Source: Flavobacterium sp. UBA5153
GTDB lineage: Bacteria > Bacteroidota > Bacteroidia > Flavobacteriales > Flavobacteriaceae
NCBI GenBank assembly: GCA_002413745.1
Contig: DHXP01000009.1
Location: forward strand, 66,613-115,088
Direction of reading: 5' to 3'
DNA length: 48,476 nucleotides
In this document: piece after piece, positions 27,743 through 35,229 of the stretch
Layout: every line of letters begins with the position of its first letter
Position numbering within the stretch: the stretch's first letter is position 1
Translations under genes and position numbers: made by a program
Notes under the pieces: generated by a model
The model's database searches: none
The model's input: the letters and a program-made list of their open reading frames with translations, nothing else
Told to the model about the DNA's origin: nothing

Positions 27743-28444
27743 TTATTTTAAATCTAATACATCTTTCATTGTAAAAACACCCTGTTTTCCAACAATCCAT
27801 TCTGCGGCAATCACGGCGCCAAGGGCAAACCCATCACGATTATGGGCCGTGTGTTTTATTTCGATGACATCCACCGCCGAATTATAGGTTACCGTATGCG
27901 TGCCTGGAACATTTTCGATTCTGACAGCCTCGATGTGAATTTGCTTTGGCTCTGGTTTTTCCAATGTCCAATTGGTGTAACTGCTATTTTTTATAATCCC
28001 TTTAGCTAATGAAATTGCCGTTCCACTAGGAGCATCCAATTTTTGGGTATGATGAATTTCTTCCATTTCTACCTTATAGGCGTCAAATTTTGACATCATT
28101 TTTGCCAAATATTCATTGAGTTCGAAGAAAATATTCACGCCTAGGCTAAAGTTGGAACTCGATAAAAAAGCACCCTTTTTTGCTGTGCAAAGCGAAACCA
28201 TTTCATCATAGCGATCTAGCCAACCGGTTGTTCCGGAAACCACAGGCACATTGGCATAAAAGCAACTCGAAATATTATCGACGGCAACGGCAGGAATGCT
28301 GAAATCAATGGCGACATCGGCATTCGAAAGCCCTTCGTAAGTATTGAACTCATCTTTTCTCAAAACGATTTCGTGACCTCTTTCCAGAGCAATTCTTTCG
28401 ATTACCTGTCCCATTTTTCCGTATCCTAAAAGTGCAATTTTCAT
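27743..28444 (-). CDS. dapB: 4-hydroxy-tetrahydrodipicolinate reductase
   Basis: A protein of 233 residues from ATG 28444, preferred because it starts right at the NAD(P) motif (MKIALLGYGKMGQVIE); an in-frame ATG at 28483 would add 13 non-conserved residues. It reduces the dihydrodipicolinate precursor in lysine and peptidoglycan synthesis. Visible motifs are VSGTTGWL, SSNFSLGVNIFFELN, IEEIHHTQKLDAPSGTA-type text with the catalytic His/Lys, and the C-terminal HNRDGFALGAVIAAEW. It lies within the conserved parAB-lepB block. Confidence 0.94.
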   Translation of the reverse strand: MKIALLGYGKMGQVIERIALERGHEIVLRKDEFNTYEGLSNADVAIDFSIPAVAVDNISSCFYANVPVVSGTTGWLDRYDEMVSLCTAKKGAFLSSSNFSLGVNIFFELNEYLAKMMSKFDAYKVEMEEIHHTQKLDAPSGTAISLAKGIIKNSSYTNWTLEKPEPKQIHIEAVRIENVPGTHTVTYNSAVDVIEIKHTAHNRDGFALGAVIAAEWIVGKQGVFTMKDVLDLK

Positions 28445-28535
28445 TTGTTTATTTTTTATATATTGGAAGGATTCAAAATCCATCTTTTTTTATTTTTTGC
28501 AATTTCCTAATATTTCCCCCTTGGGAGTTAGGAGC

Positions 28536-29096
28536 TTAAAAATTATAATTAAATGTTAGTCCCATATTTGTCCTCAATGTTACATCATTCGGATAAATAA
28601 CGGGTTTTACAGATAAGTTTTCGTTCACGTTAAATTGTATCAAAGCAGCATCAACATTGGCGTCAATAATATTTAAAACATAAAAAGCGACAACAAATAA
28701 GGCAGATAAATCCCGGTTTCGTTGATAAAACTTTTGCCCGGCAATTAACCTGTTTTTATCCAAATAGGAAAATTGATCGTCAGTGTAACCTTCTAATCTT
28801 CGTTTGTACGCATCTCTATATTGGTTGTATTTTTTGTTGCTGTCAGAATAAAAATAAAGACTGGTTCCAATAACTCCGTAAACAAGCGGGATTTTCCAAT
28901 ATTTTTTGTTGTAAGCTTGTCCTAGTCCAGGTAAAATAGCCGAATAAAAGGCTGCTTTTGCGGGTGTCAACGGGTCAATATCATTCGATTTCAAGGTGTC
29001 TTTTGCAACCAGCACAGCATCAGTTTTCACTTGTGAAAAAACGGAGGTGTTTCCCAATACAAAAATGAGGAGACCTATGAAAATGATTTTATTCAC
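28536..29096 (-). CDS. DUF5683 family membrane protein
   Basis: A 186-residue protein with an N-terminal signal peptide (to about residue 21, SVFSQ) and the DUF5683 signature AAFYSAILPGLGQAYNKKYW followed by short hydrophobic helices and a YNQYRDAYKRRL segment. The family is common in Bacteroidota between parB and dapB; the function is unknown. Its ATG overlaps the parB stop by one base (28536-29096 against 29096), indicating tight coupling. Confidence 0.88.
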   Translation of the reverse strand: MNKIIFIGLLIFVLGNTSVFSQVKTDAVLVAKDTLKSNDIDPLTPAKAAFYSAILPGLGQAYNKKYWKIPLVYGVIGTSLYFYSDSNKKYNQYRDAYKRRLEGYTDDQFSYLDKNRLIAGQKFYQRNRDLSALFVVAFYVLNIIDANVDAALIQFNVNENLSVKPVIYPNDVTLRTNMGLTFNYNF

Positions 29097-29995
29097 TACC
29101 CTTTTATTAGTTTAATAATCCTGTTGAAGTCTTCCTCGGAATGAAATGGAATGGTTATTTTTCCTTTTCCATTTCCGGCAATTTTCACATCTACTTTAGT
29201 TCCAAAATAATTGTTGAAAGTGTTTTTCTCTGAATCAGGAATTTCGAATGCCGTAGATTTTGGTTTGCCGGCAGGTTTAGGTTTTAAACTTTCCTGGTAA
29301 TTTTTTACCAAAGCTTCGGTTTCACGAACCGAAAGATTCTGGCTCACGATTTTTTGATAGATATCGGTTTGAATATCTTGGTCTTCAATATTGATTATCG
29401 CCCGACCGTGACCCATACTGATGAAACCGTCCCGAATTCCGGTTTGGATAATTGGGTCCAGTTTTAAAAGTCTCAAATAGTTGGCAATTGTGGAGCGTTT
29501 TTTTCCTACACGTTCACTCATTTGCTCTTGAGTCAGTTGAATTTCATCAATCAATCTTTGGTAAGAAAGCGCAATTTCAATAGGATCTAAATCATGGCGT
29601 TGAATATTTTCAACCAATGCCATAATCAACGATTCATTGTCATTCGCAATCCGGATGTAAGCAGGAACGGTGGTTAAACCCACTAATGTTGAAGCACGAA
29701 GACGTCGTTCCCCCGAAATTAATTGGTATTTATTGAAGGCTAATTTCCGAACGGTAATTGGTTGGATAACGCCCAATTCCTTGATGGAAGAACCCAGTTC
29801 ACGTAATGAATCTTCGTTGAAATTACTTCTTGGCTGAAACGGATTTATTTCGATGGCATCAATTTCAAGCTCAATAATATTCCCAACAACTTTGTCGGCA
29901 TTTTTATCGTTTACGGATTTTATATCGTTTTCCGGATCTTTTAATAATGCCGATAATCCTCTTCCCAATGCTTGTTTTTTTATTGCTTTTGCCAT
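29096..29995 (-). CDS. parB: Chromosome partitioning protein ParB
   Basis: A 299-residue ParB that binds parS sites and spreads as a CTP-dependent clamp for origin segregation. The N-terminal CTPase domain has IEINPFQPRSNF, ELGVIQPITVR and the GERRLRAST box; the middle HTH domain has LSYQRLIDEIQLTQEQMSER and RSTIANYLRLLKL. The C-terminal dimerisation region is lysine-rich. It starts four bases after the parA stop. No obvious parS palindrome was recognised in the window. Confidence 0.95.
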   Translation of the reverse strand: MAKAIKKQALGRGLSALLKDPENDIKSVNDKNADKVVGNIIELEIDAIEINPFQPRSNFNEDSLRELGSSIKELGVIQPITVRKLAFNKYQLISGERRLRASTLVGLTTVPAYIRIANDNESLIMALVENIQRHDLDPIEIALSYQRLIDEIQLTQEQMSERVGKKRSTIANYLRLLKLDPIIQTGIRDGFISMGHGRAIINIEDQDIQTDIYQKIVSQNLSVRETEALVKNYQESLKPKPAGKPKSTAFEIPDSEKNTFNNYFGTKVDVKIAGNGKGKITIPFHSEEDFNRIIKLIKG

Positions 29996-29999
29996 AAAA

Positions 30000-30767
30000 C
30001 TATTTGCTGTTTTTCTTTATGATTTCCTGGGCTAAATGCAGGTAATTGGTAGCTCCTTTGCTCGTGGCATCGTAGTTTATAATGCTTTCGCCAAAACTGG
30101 GTGCTTCACTCAATTTTACGTTTCTTTGAATTATGGTATCAAAAACCATATCATTGAAATGTTTTTGAACCTCTTCGACCACTTGATTGGATAAACGCAA
30201 TCTCGAGTCAAACATAGTCAACAATAAACCTTCGATATCTAAATCGGGGTTATGAATTTTTTGAATGCTTTTTATCGTATTCAATAATTTACCTAAACCT
30301 TCCAATGCAAAATATTCGCATTGAATAGGGATAATCACCGAATCGGCAGCTGTCAAAGCATTCAAGGTAAGCAATCCGAGAGAAGGTGCGCAATCTATGA
30401 TAATATAATCGTAATCGTCTTTGATGCTTTCCAATGCTTTTTTAAGCATATATTCCCTGTTTTCCTTATCGACCAATTCGATTTCGATGGCAACAAGATC
30501 TATATGAGATGGGATTATGTCCACATTTGGAGCCGAACATTTCACTATTGCCTCTTTGGGCGTATTACTGTGCTCCAGAATTTGATAGGTTCCAATTTCT
30601 ACATTATTTACATCAATGCCCAATCCAGAACTCGCATTTGCCTGCGGATCGGCATCTATCAATAACACTTTTTTTTCTAAAACACCTAGCGATGCAGCAA
30701 GATTTACAGAAGTTGTAGTCTTTCCAACACCACCTTTTTGATTAGCAATCGCAATGATTTTGCCCAT
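30000..30767 (-). CDS. parA: Chromosome partitioning ATPase ParA
   Basis: A 255-residue ParA/Soj ATPase. The deviant Walker A KGGVGKTTTSVNLA is at about residues 10-23, with LLIDADPQANAS (Walker A'), DYIIIDCAPSLGLLTLNA (Walker B) and the IPIQCEYFALEGLG segment. Its ATP-driven dimer moves ParB-parS complexes over the nucleoid. It heads the parA-parB-DUF5683-dapB-lepB-wbqC run and is preceded by a 364-base gap. Confidence 0.96.
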   Translation of the reverse strand: MGKIIAIANQKGGVGKTTTSVNLAASLGVLEKKVLLIDADPQANASSGLGIDVNNVEIGTYQILEHSNTPKEAIVKCSAPNVDIIPSHIDLVAIEIELVDKENREYMLKKALESIKDDYDYIIIDCAPSLGLLTLNALTAADSVIIPIQCEYFALEGLGKLLNTIKSIQKIHNPDLDIEGLLLTMFDSRLRLSNQVVEEVQKHFNDMVFDTIIQRNVKLSEAPSFGESIINYDATSKGATNYLHLAQEIIKKNSK

Positions 30768-31041
30768 TTATTTTTCTAAATTTTGAACGGTAAAAATACA
30801 ATTAATTATCGTTTCTGAAAATCTATTTTGTTAACATTTGTTAAGGTTTGATTATTGTCGGTCTTTGGTTGTCAGAGGATGTTTTTTTTAGAATTTTCAG
30901 GAGTTGTTTCCAGCTGTGCACTTCAATCTTTTATAAAGAAATATTTTTTTCCAAGACATTGCAGCAGCTTCCGTTGGTCGCTCTACAATCTCAGGAAAAA
31001 ATAGATTTTTTTATAAAAGGATTTCCGTTTCCATCTGGGCT
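30768..31041. other. Intergenic gap upstream of parA, no gene seen
   Basis: No convincing gene, tRNA or riboswitch was found. A plus-strand open frame exists at 30848-31063 but has poor composition and no family. On the minus strand, TATTTTTA near 30795 is one mismatch from a -7 box and could serve parA. Confidence 0.4.
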
Positions 31042-31078
31042 AAAAAAAAAGAGAACCCAATGAACTCTCCGTTTTTTC
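31042..31078 (-). terminator. Terminator after the SDR gene
   Basis: On the minus strand, a GGAGAGTTC/GGGTTCTC stem-loop (arms GAGAG and TCTC) leads into nine T. It is 54 bases past the SDR stop. The plus strand also has a T-run, so it may work both ways. Confidence 0.6.
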
Positions 31079-31131
31079 AATTATATATTTGAATCTATTC
31101 AATTTTTCTGCAATCTGAAAACTGCAACCTG

Positions 31132-32013
31132 CTAACTGTTTTTCTTTGCCTTAATCATCATTTCCAACTGATCCCAAAGTTCTTCCGGAATAGCTTCCAG
31201 AATATTAAATTCCCCTGCTCCTTTCAACCATTCGCCGCCATCAATAACGATAACTTCACCGTTGATGTATCCCGAAAAATCAGAAACCAAGTAGGCCGCC
31301 AAATTTGCCAATTCCTGATGATTTCCTACCCTTCCCAAAGGCACTTTTTTTGCCATATCAAATTTTTCTGCCAAGTCGCCAGGTAATAATCTGTCCCAAG
31401 CTCCTTTTGTCGGGAATGGTCCCGGAGCAATCGCATTGGATCGAATTCCGTATTTTGCCCATTCCACGGCAAGACTTCGAGTCATTGCTAAAACTCCCGC
31501 TTTTGCGGCAGCACTTGGTACCACATAAGCCGAACCGGTAAAGGCATAAGTTGTTACGATATTCAATATAGTAGAAGTGGTTTGTTTGGTGTCAATCCAA
31601 TGTTTCCCAAAAGCGAGGGTGCAGTTTTTGGAACCTTTCAAAACGATATCAATAACAGTATCAAAAGCATTGGCCGATAATCTCTCAGTTGGTGAAATGA
31701 AATTTCCTGCGGCATTGTTCAACAAAACATCCACTTTTCCGTAAACTTTCAGGACTTCTTGCAACATTGCTTCCACTTGGTCATAATGGCGAACGTCACA
31801 TTGTACCGCCAAACAGGTTCCGCCAGTTTCGGTTTCCAGTTCCTTTGCCGTGTTTTGTAGTTTTTCCAAATCACGCGAACTGATGGCCACTTTCGCGCCC
31901 AATTCCATAAAATATTTGGTCATTGCTTTGCCCAATCCGCTTCCGCCGCCGGTTACCACAATCACTTTGCCTTCAAGGGCATTATCACGAAGCATTTTTG
32001 CCGAGAAATCCAT
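31132..32013 (-). CDS. SDR-family 2,4-dienoyl-CoA reductase-like oxidoreductase
   Basis: A 293-residue short-chain dehydrogenase. The cofactor loop is VVTGGGSGLGKAM (residues 19-31) and ISSRD after the second strand suggests NADPH. Instead of the classical YxxxK it has VVPSAAAKAG, with Ser167 and Lys171; this replacement of Tyr is a hallmark of the 2,4-dienoyl-CoA reductase (DECR/PECR) branch. VLLNNAAGNFISPTERLS also fits that branch. It probably reduces unsaturated fatty acyl-CoA during beta-oxidation. It is a single gene with a terminator downstream. Confidence 0.9.
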   Translation of the reverse strand: MDFSAKMLRDNALEGKVIVVTGGGSGLGKAMTKYFMELGAKVAISSRDLEKLQNTAKELETETGGTCLAVQCDVRHYDQVEAMLQEVLKVYGKVDVLLNNAAGNFISPTERLSANAFDTVIDIVLKGSKNCTLAFGKHWIDTKQTTSTILNIVTTYAFTGSAYVVPSAAAKAGVLAMTRSLAVEWAKYGIRSNAIAPGPFPTKGAWDRLLPGDLAEKFDMAKKVPLGRVGNHQELANLAAYLVSDFSGYINGEVIVIDGGEWLKGAGEFNILEAIPEELWDQLEMMIKAKKNS

Positions 32014-32097
32014 AGTTTATTTTTTTTGAATTGTAAATATAAAGAAAATAGTTAGTAGGCGCGCATAGTAAATTGAGAAAATTTCTATGGTGAGTTT

Positions 32098-32124
32098 TGT
32101 CATTTCAACGAAGGAGAAATCACA
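32098..32124 (+). repeat. TGTCATTT-family palindrome, left half only
   Basis: TGTCATTTCAACGAAGGAGA plus AATCACA matches the left arm of the palindrome at 23303 with one change. The matching right arm is absent; a different inverted repeat begins 27 bases later. Confidence 0.7.
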
Positions 32125-32150
32125 TTAGTTGCTCATTATATCCTCTCATT

Positions 32151-32237
32151 GCTAGCGCGAGGGTCACTCTCGTGCCTATTACAATTTTACAGCTATTTAC
32201 TTTTGTTAGTGTTCACGAGCGGAACGCTCGCGCTAGC
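32151..32237. repeat. Long inverted repeat with nested hairpins
   Basis: Left arm 32151-32174 (GCTAGCGCGAGGGTCACTCT and CGTG) pairs with right arm 32214-32237 (CACGAGCGGAACGCTCGCGC and TAGC) at 20 of 24 positions, with a 39-base loop. Each arm can also fold on itself (GAGCGGAACGCTC). It ends three bases before the stop of the 87-residue hypothetical gene, so it may terminate that transcript. Confidence 0.75.
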
Positions 32238-32240
32238 TGT

Positions 32241-32504
32241 TCATTCTATTAATTTCGCTTCCCAAAACTTGCCCGATTTATCTAGAACAACTTTGAAATG
32301 ACTCGCATTTAAAATTTTTAAAATGTCTTTCGCCCTTTCTCTAGTTTTTTTCCATTCATCTGATTCAAGATTGTCATCCAAGTTTAGATTATAATCTATG
32401 TCAAATTGGAATTCTTCTAATGCAGCTCTTTGTATGTCATTAATAACTTTTTGATTGGCGAGTTGAGCTAAGTTTTGATTTGAAAGGCCAAAATTTATTA
32501 GCAT
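32241..32504 (-). CDS. Hypothetical protein, 87 residues
   Basis: A small acidic soluble protein (NDIQRAALEEFQFDIDYNLN, then EWKKTRERAKDILKILNASH and a short beta-like end FKVVLDKSGKFWEAKLIE). I do not recognise a family. Its ATG overlaps the TAA of a 35-codon open frame just upstream, so the two are either a coupled pair or two halves of one frameshifted gene. It sits in the repeat-rich region next to a long inverted repeat. No homology-based call is possible by eye. Confidence 0.5.
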   Translation of the reverse strand: MLINFGLSNQNLAQLANQKVINDIQRAALEEFQFDIDYNLNLDDNLESDEWKKTRERAKDILKILNASHFKVVLDKSGKFWEAKLIE

Positions 32505-32605
32505 TTCAGTTCCAACATTTCCGTTTCCATTAAGTTTATTTGGTCTTCTTTTTCAGATGACAAGATTAGCAAATCCCTGATTAAATATTCAAATTTTGAT
32601 TCCAT
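32498..32605 (-). CDS. Short open frame, 35 residues, overlapping the next gene
   Basis: It begins MESKFEYLIRDLLILSSEKE and ends LELKC, and looks like an amphipathic helical peptide. Its stop overlaps the ATG of the 87-residue gene by seven bases (ATGCTAA). It could be a small coupled partner or the true N-terminus of that protein after a one-base frame change. Composition resembles coding sequence, but length makes certainty low. Confidence 0.4.
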   Translation of the reverse strand: MESKFEYLIRDLLILSSEKEDQINLMETEMLELKC

Positions 32606-32738
32606 TATATCTTTGAAGTTATTTCTGAATTGTTGTAATCCACCGAGTTCGCTTTGAATAACTCATAACCCTTTTATATGTATGACAAACGGCATACTTT
32701 ATTTTAATTCAAAAATATAAATAATTATTTACAAATCA

Positions 32739-32816
32739 TCAAACAGCGCACAATCTTTTCGCGGCTTCTTCCAGCGTTTTATTATCTTTTGCAAAACAAA
32801 ACCGAATCAACTTCAA
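32739..32816 (-). pseudogene. Second, diverged copy of the aminotransferase 3' end
   Basis: The last 25 codons plus stop of the aminotransferase gene at 33399 are present again here: 24 of 25 residues are identical (LKLIRFCFAKDNKTLEEAAK and RLCAV). In DNA, 10 of 75 bases differ and nine of these are synonymous. It ends with TGA instead of TAA. The similarity stops at 32817, where unrelated bases lead into the palindrome at 32845. It is a dead gene tail, not expressed as protein. Confidence 0.9.
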
Positions 32817-32844
32817 TAATTTCAGCGTTTTTCAATGCTTTATT

Positions 32845-32930
32845 TGTCATTTCGACCAGCGGGAGAAATCTCATTAGTTGCTCACTTTCATTGCTTTCGT
32901 TATGTGATTTCTCCTATCGTCGAAATGACA
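32845..32930. repeat. TGTCATTT-family palindrome, copy left of the GIY-YIG gene
   Basis: Left end TGTCATTTCGACCAGCGGGA plus GAAATC and right end GATTTCTCCT plus ATCGTCGAAATGACA are inverted relative to each other, with a ~36-base centre. It is close to the copy at 33300, and the two bracket the GIY-YIG gene. Confidence 0.88.
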
Positions 32931-32954
32931 GAGAGTCTTCTAATTGAATAACTA

Positions 32955-33272
32955 TTACTCAAAATGATGATTTAAGAATTCAAATTTTGGATTAAAACCC
33001 CGAATCAATGCCAGTTTTTTATCTCTTCTCCATTTTTTTAATTCTTTTTCTCTCGCAATAGCTTCTTGAACCCAAGTAAATTTTTCGTAAAACACTAAAA
33101 ATTCTATAGTGTATTTTGAAGCAAAAGTTTTGTTTTCTGTTTCAAGGTTATTTTTATGTTGTTGTAATCGCATTTTTAAATTATTGGTCATACCAATATA
33201 ATACGTAGAACGGTATTTATTTGTGATGATGTAAACGTAATAAGAATGAAAACCTAATTGTGGATTTAGCAT
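32955..33272 (-). CDS. GIY-YIG nuclease family protein
   Basis: A 105-residue single-domain GIY-YIG protein of the small UPF0213/URI-like type. The motif pair is Tyr12-Val13-Tyr14 (in YYVYIITN) and Tyr25-Ile26-Gly27 (TYYIGMT). Catalytic Arg35 is in LKMRLQQH, and a Glu in the AREKELKKWRR helix can bind the metal. All expected residues are present, so it may nick DNA. There is no DNA-binding domain, so target choice may depend on structure such as the flanking palindromes. It sits precisely between two copies of one repeat. Confidence 0.9.
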   Translation of the reverse strand: MLNPQLGFHSYYVYIITNKYRSTYYIGMTNNLKMRLQQHKNNLETENKTFASKYTIEFLVFYEKFTWVQEAIAREKELKKWRRDKKLALIRGFNPKFEFLNHHFE

Positions 33273-33299
33273 AATTTATGATTTTATAATTATCTATTT

Positions 33300-33394
33300 T
33301 GTCATTTCGACCAGCGGGAGAAATCGCATCTGTTGCGCTTTTTATTTATGTTTATAGTTCTCGCTATGTGATTTCTCCTTTCGTCGAAATGACA
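33300..33394. repeat. TGTCATTT-family palindrome, copy right of the GIY-YIG gene
   Basis: Left end TGTCATTTCGACCAGCGGGA plus GAAATC; right end GATTTCTCCTTTCGTCGAAA plus TGACA. It ends four bases before the aminotransferase stop codon (on the complementary strand) and can act as its transcription end hairpin. Confidence 0.88.
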
Positions 33395-33398
33395 AATT

Positions 33399-34541
33399 TT
33401 AAACTGCACACAATCTTTTAGCCGCTTCTTCCAGCGTTTTATCATCTTTCGCAAAGCAAAACCGAATCAGTTTTAAGTCTTTTCCATCGGCATAAAAAGT
33501 AGAAATAGGAATAGCAGCCACACCATATTCTACAGCTAAACGCTTGCAAAAATCGACATCGTTTTCATCAGTCCCGATAGCTATCGGGATGGCAGCATAA
33601 GAAACCACCTGAAAATAAGTTCCCTCGCAAGGCATCAATTCGAATCTACTGTTTTGGAGCAATTTCCTGAAATAGTCTCGTTTTTCCTGATAGAATTTCC
33701 CAAGTTCCTCCACGGAAACCAAGTCCAAATACTCGCTAATGGCGACTTGTGAAATGCTGTTGACGCTGAAAACCAAAAACTGGTGGGCTTTTTTGATTTC
33801 CTTCATCAAGTATTCCGGAGTCACGAGATAACCCACTTTCCAGCCCGTGATATGGAATGATTTTCCAAAAGAGGAAACCACAATGCTCCGATTTTGCAAT
33901 TTTTCTCGTGTATGAACTGAAATATGTCTGTGTTCAAAAGTGATGTATTCATAGACTTCATCCGAAAGCAAAATAACTTCTGGGTATTTTTCCAATATTT
34001 TTTCCAAAGCCTCTAAATCCGATTCGGTCAAGATTTTCCCAGTCGGATTATGCGGATTGTTGATGACAATCATTTTTGTTTTTGGAGAAAAGGCTTTTTC
34101 GATTCGTTCCCAATTTGGCGTGTAATCGTCATTCAAATCTATTCGAACGGGTTTTGCGCTGCACAACAAAACGGGAGCTTCGTAGCTGTCATAACTCGGG
34201 TCGAGAATAATCACTTCGTCATCCGTTTTTACCAAAGCCAGAATCGTGGTAAAAATGGCTTGAGTCGCTCCGGCAGTTACCAGTATTTCCGTTTCAGGCT
34301 GGACGATTCTGTGATACGATTGCTGGACAAGCTTCGCAATTTTCAACAATAGCGGAGGATAACCCGCCATTGGGAGATATTGGTGTACGTCCTTTTTGGC
34401 AAGTTTGACGACAATATCAGTCAATTTTTCATCAACGGGAAAGTTGGGGAAACCTTGCGAAAGATTGATGGCATTATGTTCGGCCGCCATTTTGGACATT
34501 ATTGTAAATATGCTCGTGGTTATGTTGGGGAGTTTGGACAT
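33399..34541 (-). CDS. Class I/II pyridoxal-phosphate aminotransferase (methionine aminotransferase-like)
   Basis: A 380-residue fold-type I aminotransferase close to YbdL/kynurenine-type enzymes. It has NLSQGFPNFPVD at about 26-37, TAGATQAIFTTI (phosphate contact), NNPHNPTGKIL, LLSDEVYEYITF (ring Asp) and PLP Lys227 in SSFGKSFHITGWKVGY; the carboxylate Arg is in LKLIRFCFAKDD. It probably transaminates methionine, aromatic or similar amino acids with 2-oxoacids. Residues 318-324 (IPIAIGT) are encoded by an 18-base palindrome and look like an insertion. Its last 25 codons are duplicated at 32739. Confidence 0.9.
   Translation of the reverse strand: MSKLPNITTSIFTIMSKMAAEHNAINLSQGFPNFPVDEKLTDIVVKLAKKDVHQYLPMAGYPPLLLKIAKLVQQSYHRIVQPETEILVTAGATQAIFTTILALVKTDDEVIILDPSYDSYEAPVLLCSAKPVRIDLNDDYTPNWERIEKAFSPKTKMIVINNPHNPTGKILTESDLEALEKILEKYPEVILLSDEVYEYITFEHRHISVHTREKLQNRSIVVSSFGKSFHITGWKVGYLVTPEYLMKEIKKAHQFLVFSVNSISQVAISEYLDLVSVEELGKFYQEKRDYFRKLLQNSRFELMPCEGTYFQVVSYAAIPIAIGTDENDVDFCKRLAVEYGVAAIPISTFYADGKDLKLIRFCFAKDDKTLEEAAKRLCAV
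33572..33589. repeat. Perfect 18-bp palindrome inside the aminotransferase gene
   Basis: TCCCGATAGCTATCGGGA is its own reverse complement. It encodes part of IPIAIGT in frame, where relatives of this enzyme, as I recall them, read directly from AAI to a DEN(D)V segment. A 16-of-18 match lies in mutA at 39213. Confidence 0.8.
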
Positions 34542-34588
34542 AAAAAATAGGCTTTAAATTTATAAATGAAGTAGGATTGTTTTAATTA

Positions 34589-34621
34589 AAACCTGACAGG
34601 TTTTGGAAACCTGTCAGGTTT
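34589..34621. repeat. REP hairpin downstream of the RAYT gene
   Basis: Perfect 15-base arms AAACCTGACAGGTTT and AAACCTGTCAGGTTT around a TGG loop, ten bases beyond the transposase stop. Each arm itself contains the near-palindrome CCTGACAGG. Confidence 0.9.
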
Positions 34622-34631
34622 ATAACTCCTA

Positions 34632-35213
34632 CTATATCCCTAAAAACGTTTCTATCGTAAAGTCATTACTTTTTAATTGATGAACGTGTTTAAAGTTTTC
34701 AATATCATCAAATATTTCAATTACTTCTTTACGTTTTAATTTCGTTGGTTTGTCAGAAAGGCAAGTTATGTAAGAACTCCAAGGATAATTTATTGGATGC
34801 TCACAAATAAGGTGATGAACGGGATTGTTATGAATATATGCTATAATATTTTGAAAATAATTTTCATTTTCAATTGATTTTCTTTTAAAAGGTCTTTCAA
34901 AAAGAGCACCGTGCCGATTGTATTTTTTGTTAAATGCTTTGGTGTAGGCATTAAATAGATTTGAAAATGATTGAGAAGGTTGAATTTTATTTTCAGTTTT
35001 TATTTCTTCAACATCCTTGATTCTTATCAAAAAGTGAAAGTGGTTTTTCATTAAGCACCAAGCATATGTTTCTGCCATTGGCTCAATATGCAAATCATGT
35101 AATTTTAGAAAATGTTCGTAATTACTGTTTTCTTTGAAAAGTATATCACTATTTATACCGCGATTGTATACATGGTAATATTTTCCGTTTTCAAGTGGTT
35201 CAATAGATTGCAT
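34632..35213 (-). CDS. REP-associated tyrosine transposase (RAYT, Y1 family)
   Basis: A 193-residue IS200/IS605-like single-Tyr HUH transposase. KYYHVYNRGI opens the fold, His58-Phe59-His60 (MKNHFHFLI) is the metal-binding HUH motif, FKRKSIENENYF and Tyr126 in IIAYIHNNPVHH provide the nucleophile helix, and YPWSSY follows. These features identify the RAYT group, domesticated relatives that act on REP hairpins rather than moving themselves freely. The gene is complete. It is flanked at 10 and 17 bases by matching hairpins, which are probably its DNA substrate. Confidence 0.92.
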   Translation of the reverse strand: MQSIEPLENGKYYHVYNRGINSDILFKENSNYEHFLKLHDLHIEPMAETYAWCLMKNHFHFLIRIKDVEEIKTENKIQPSQSFSNLFNAYTKAFNKKYNRHGALFERPFKRKSIENENYFQNIIAYIHNNPVHHLICEHPINYPWSSYITCLSDKPTKLKRKEVIEIFDDIENFKHVHQLKSNDFTIETFLGI

Positions 35214-35229
35214 ATAATTTTGTTATTGC

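Larger units (their letters stand above)
32845..33394. mobile_element. Palindrome-bounded GIY-YIG cassette (proposed)
   Basis: This 550-base unit consists of a palindrome, 24 bases, the GIY-YIG gene, 27 bases and a second palindrome of the same family. It is flanked by two diverged copies of the same aminotransferase tail (32739-32816 and 33399-33476). The layout looks like a small mobile or homing unit. No mobility was shown; the name is inference. Confidence 0.5.

Noticed and set aside
30848-31063. Plus-strand open frame of 71 codons upstream of parA
   Set aside because: Composition is Phe/Ser/Gln-rich without any family look, and it runs into the terminator of the SDR gene; probably chance.
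30768-31131. Possible parS site or replication origin near parAB
   Set aside because: No clear ParB-type palindrome, DnaA-box cluster or dnaA gene was seen.
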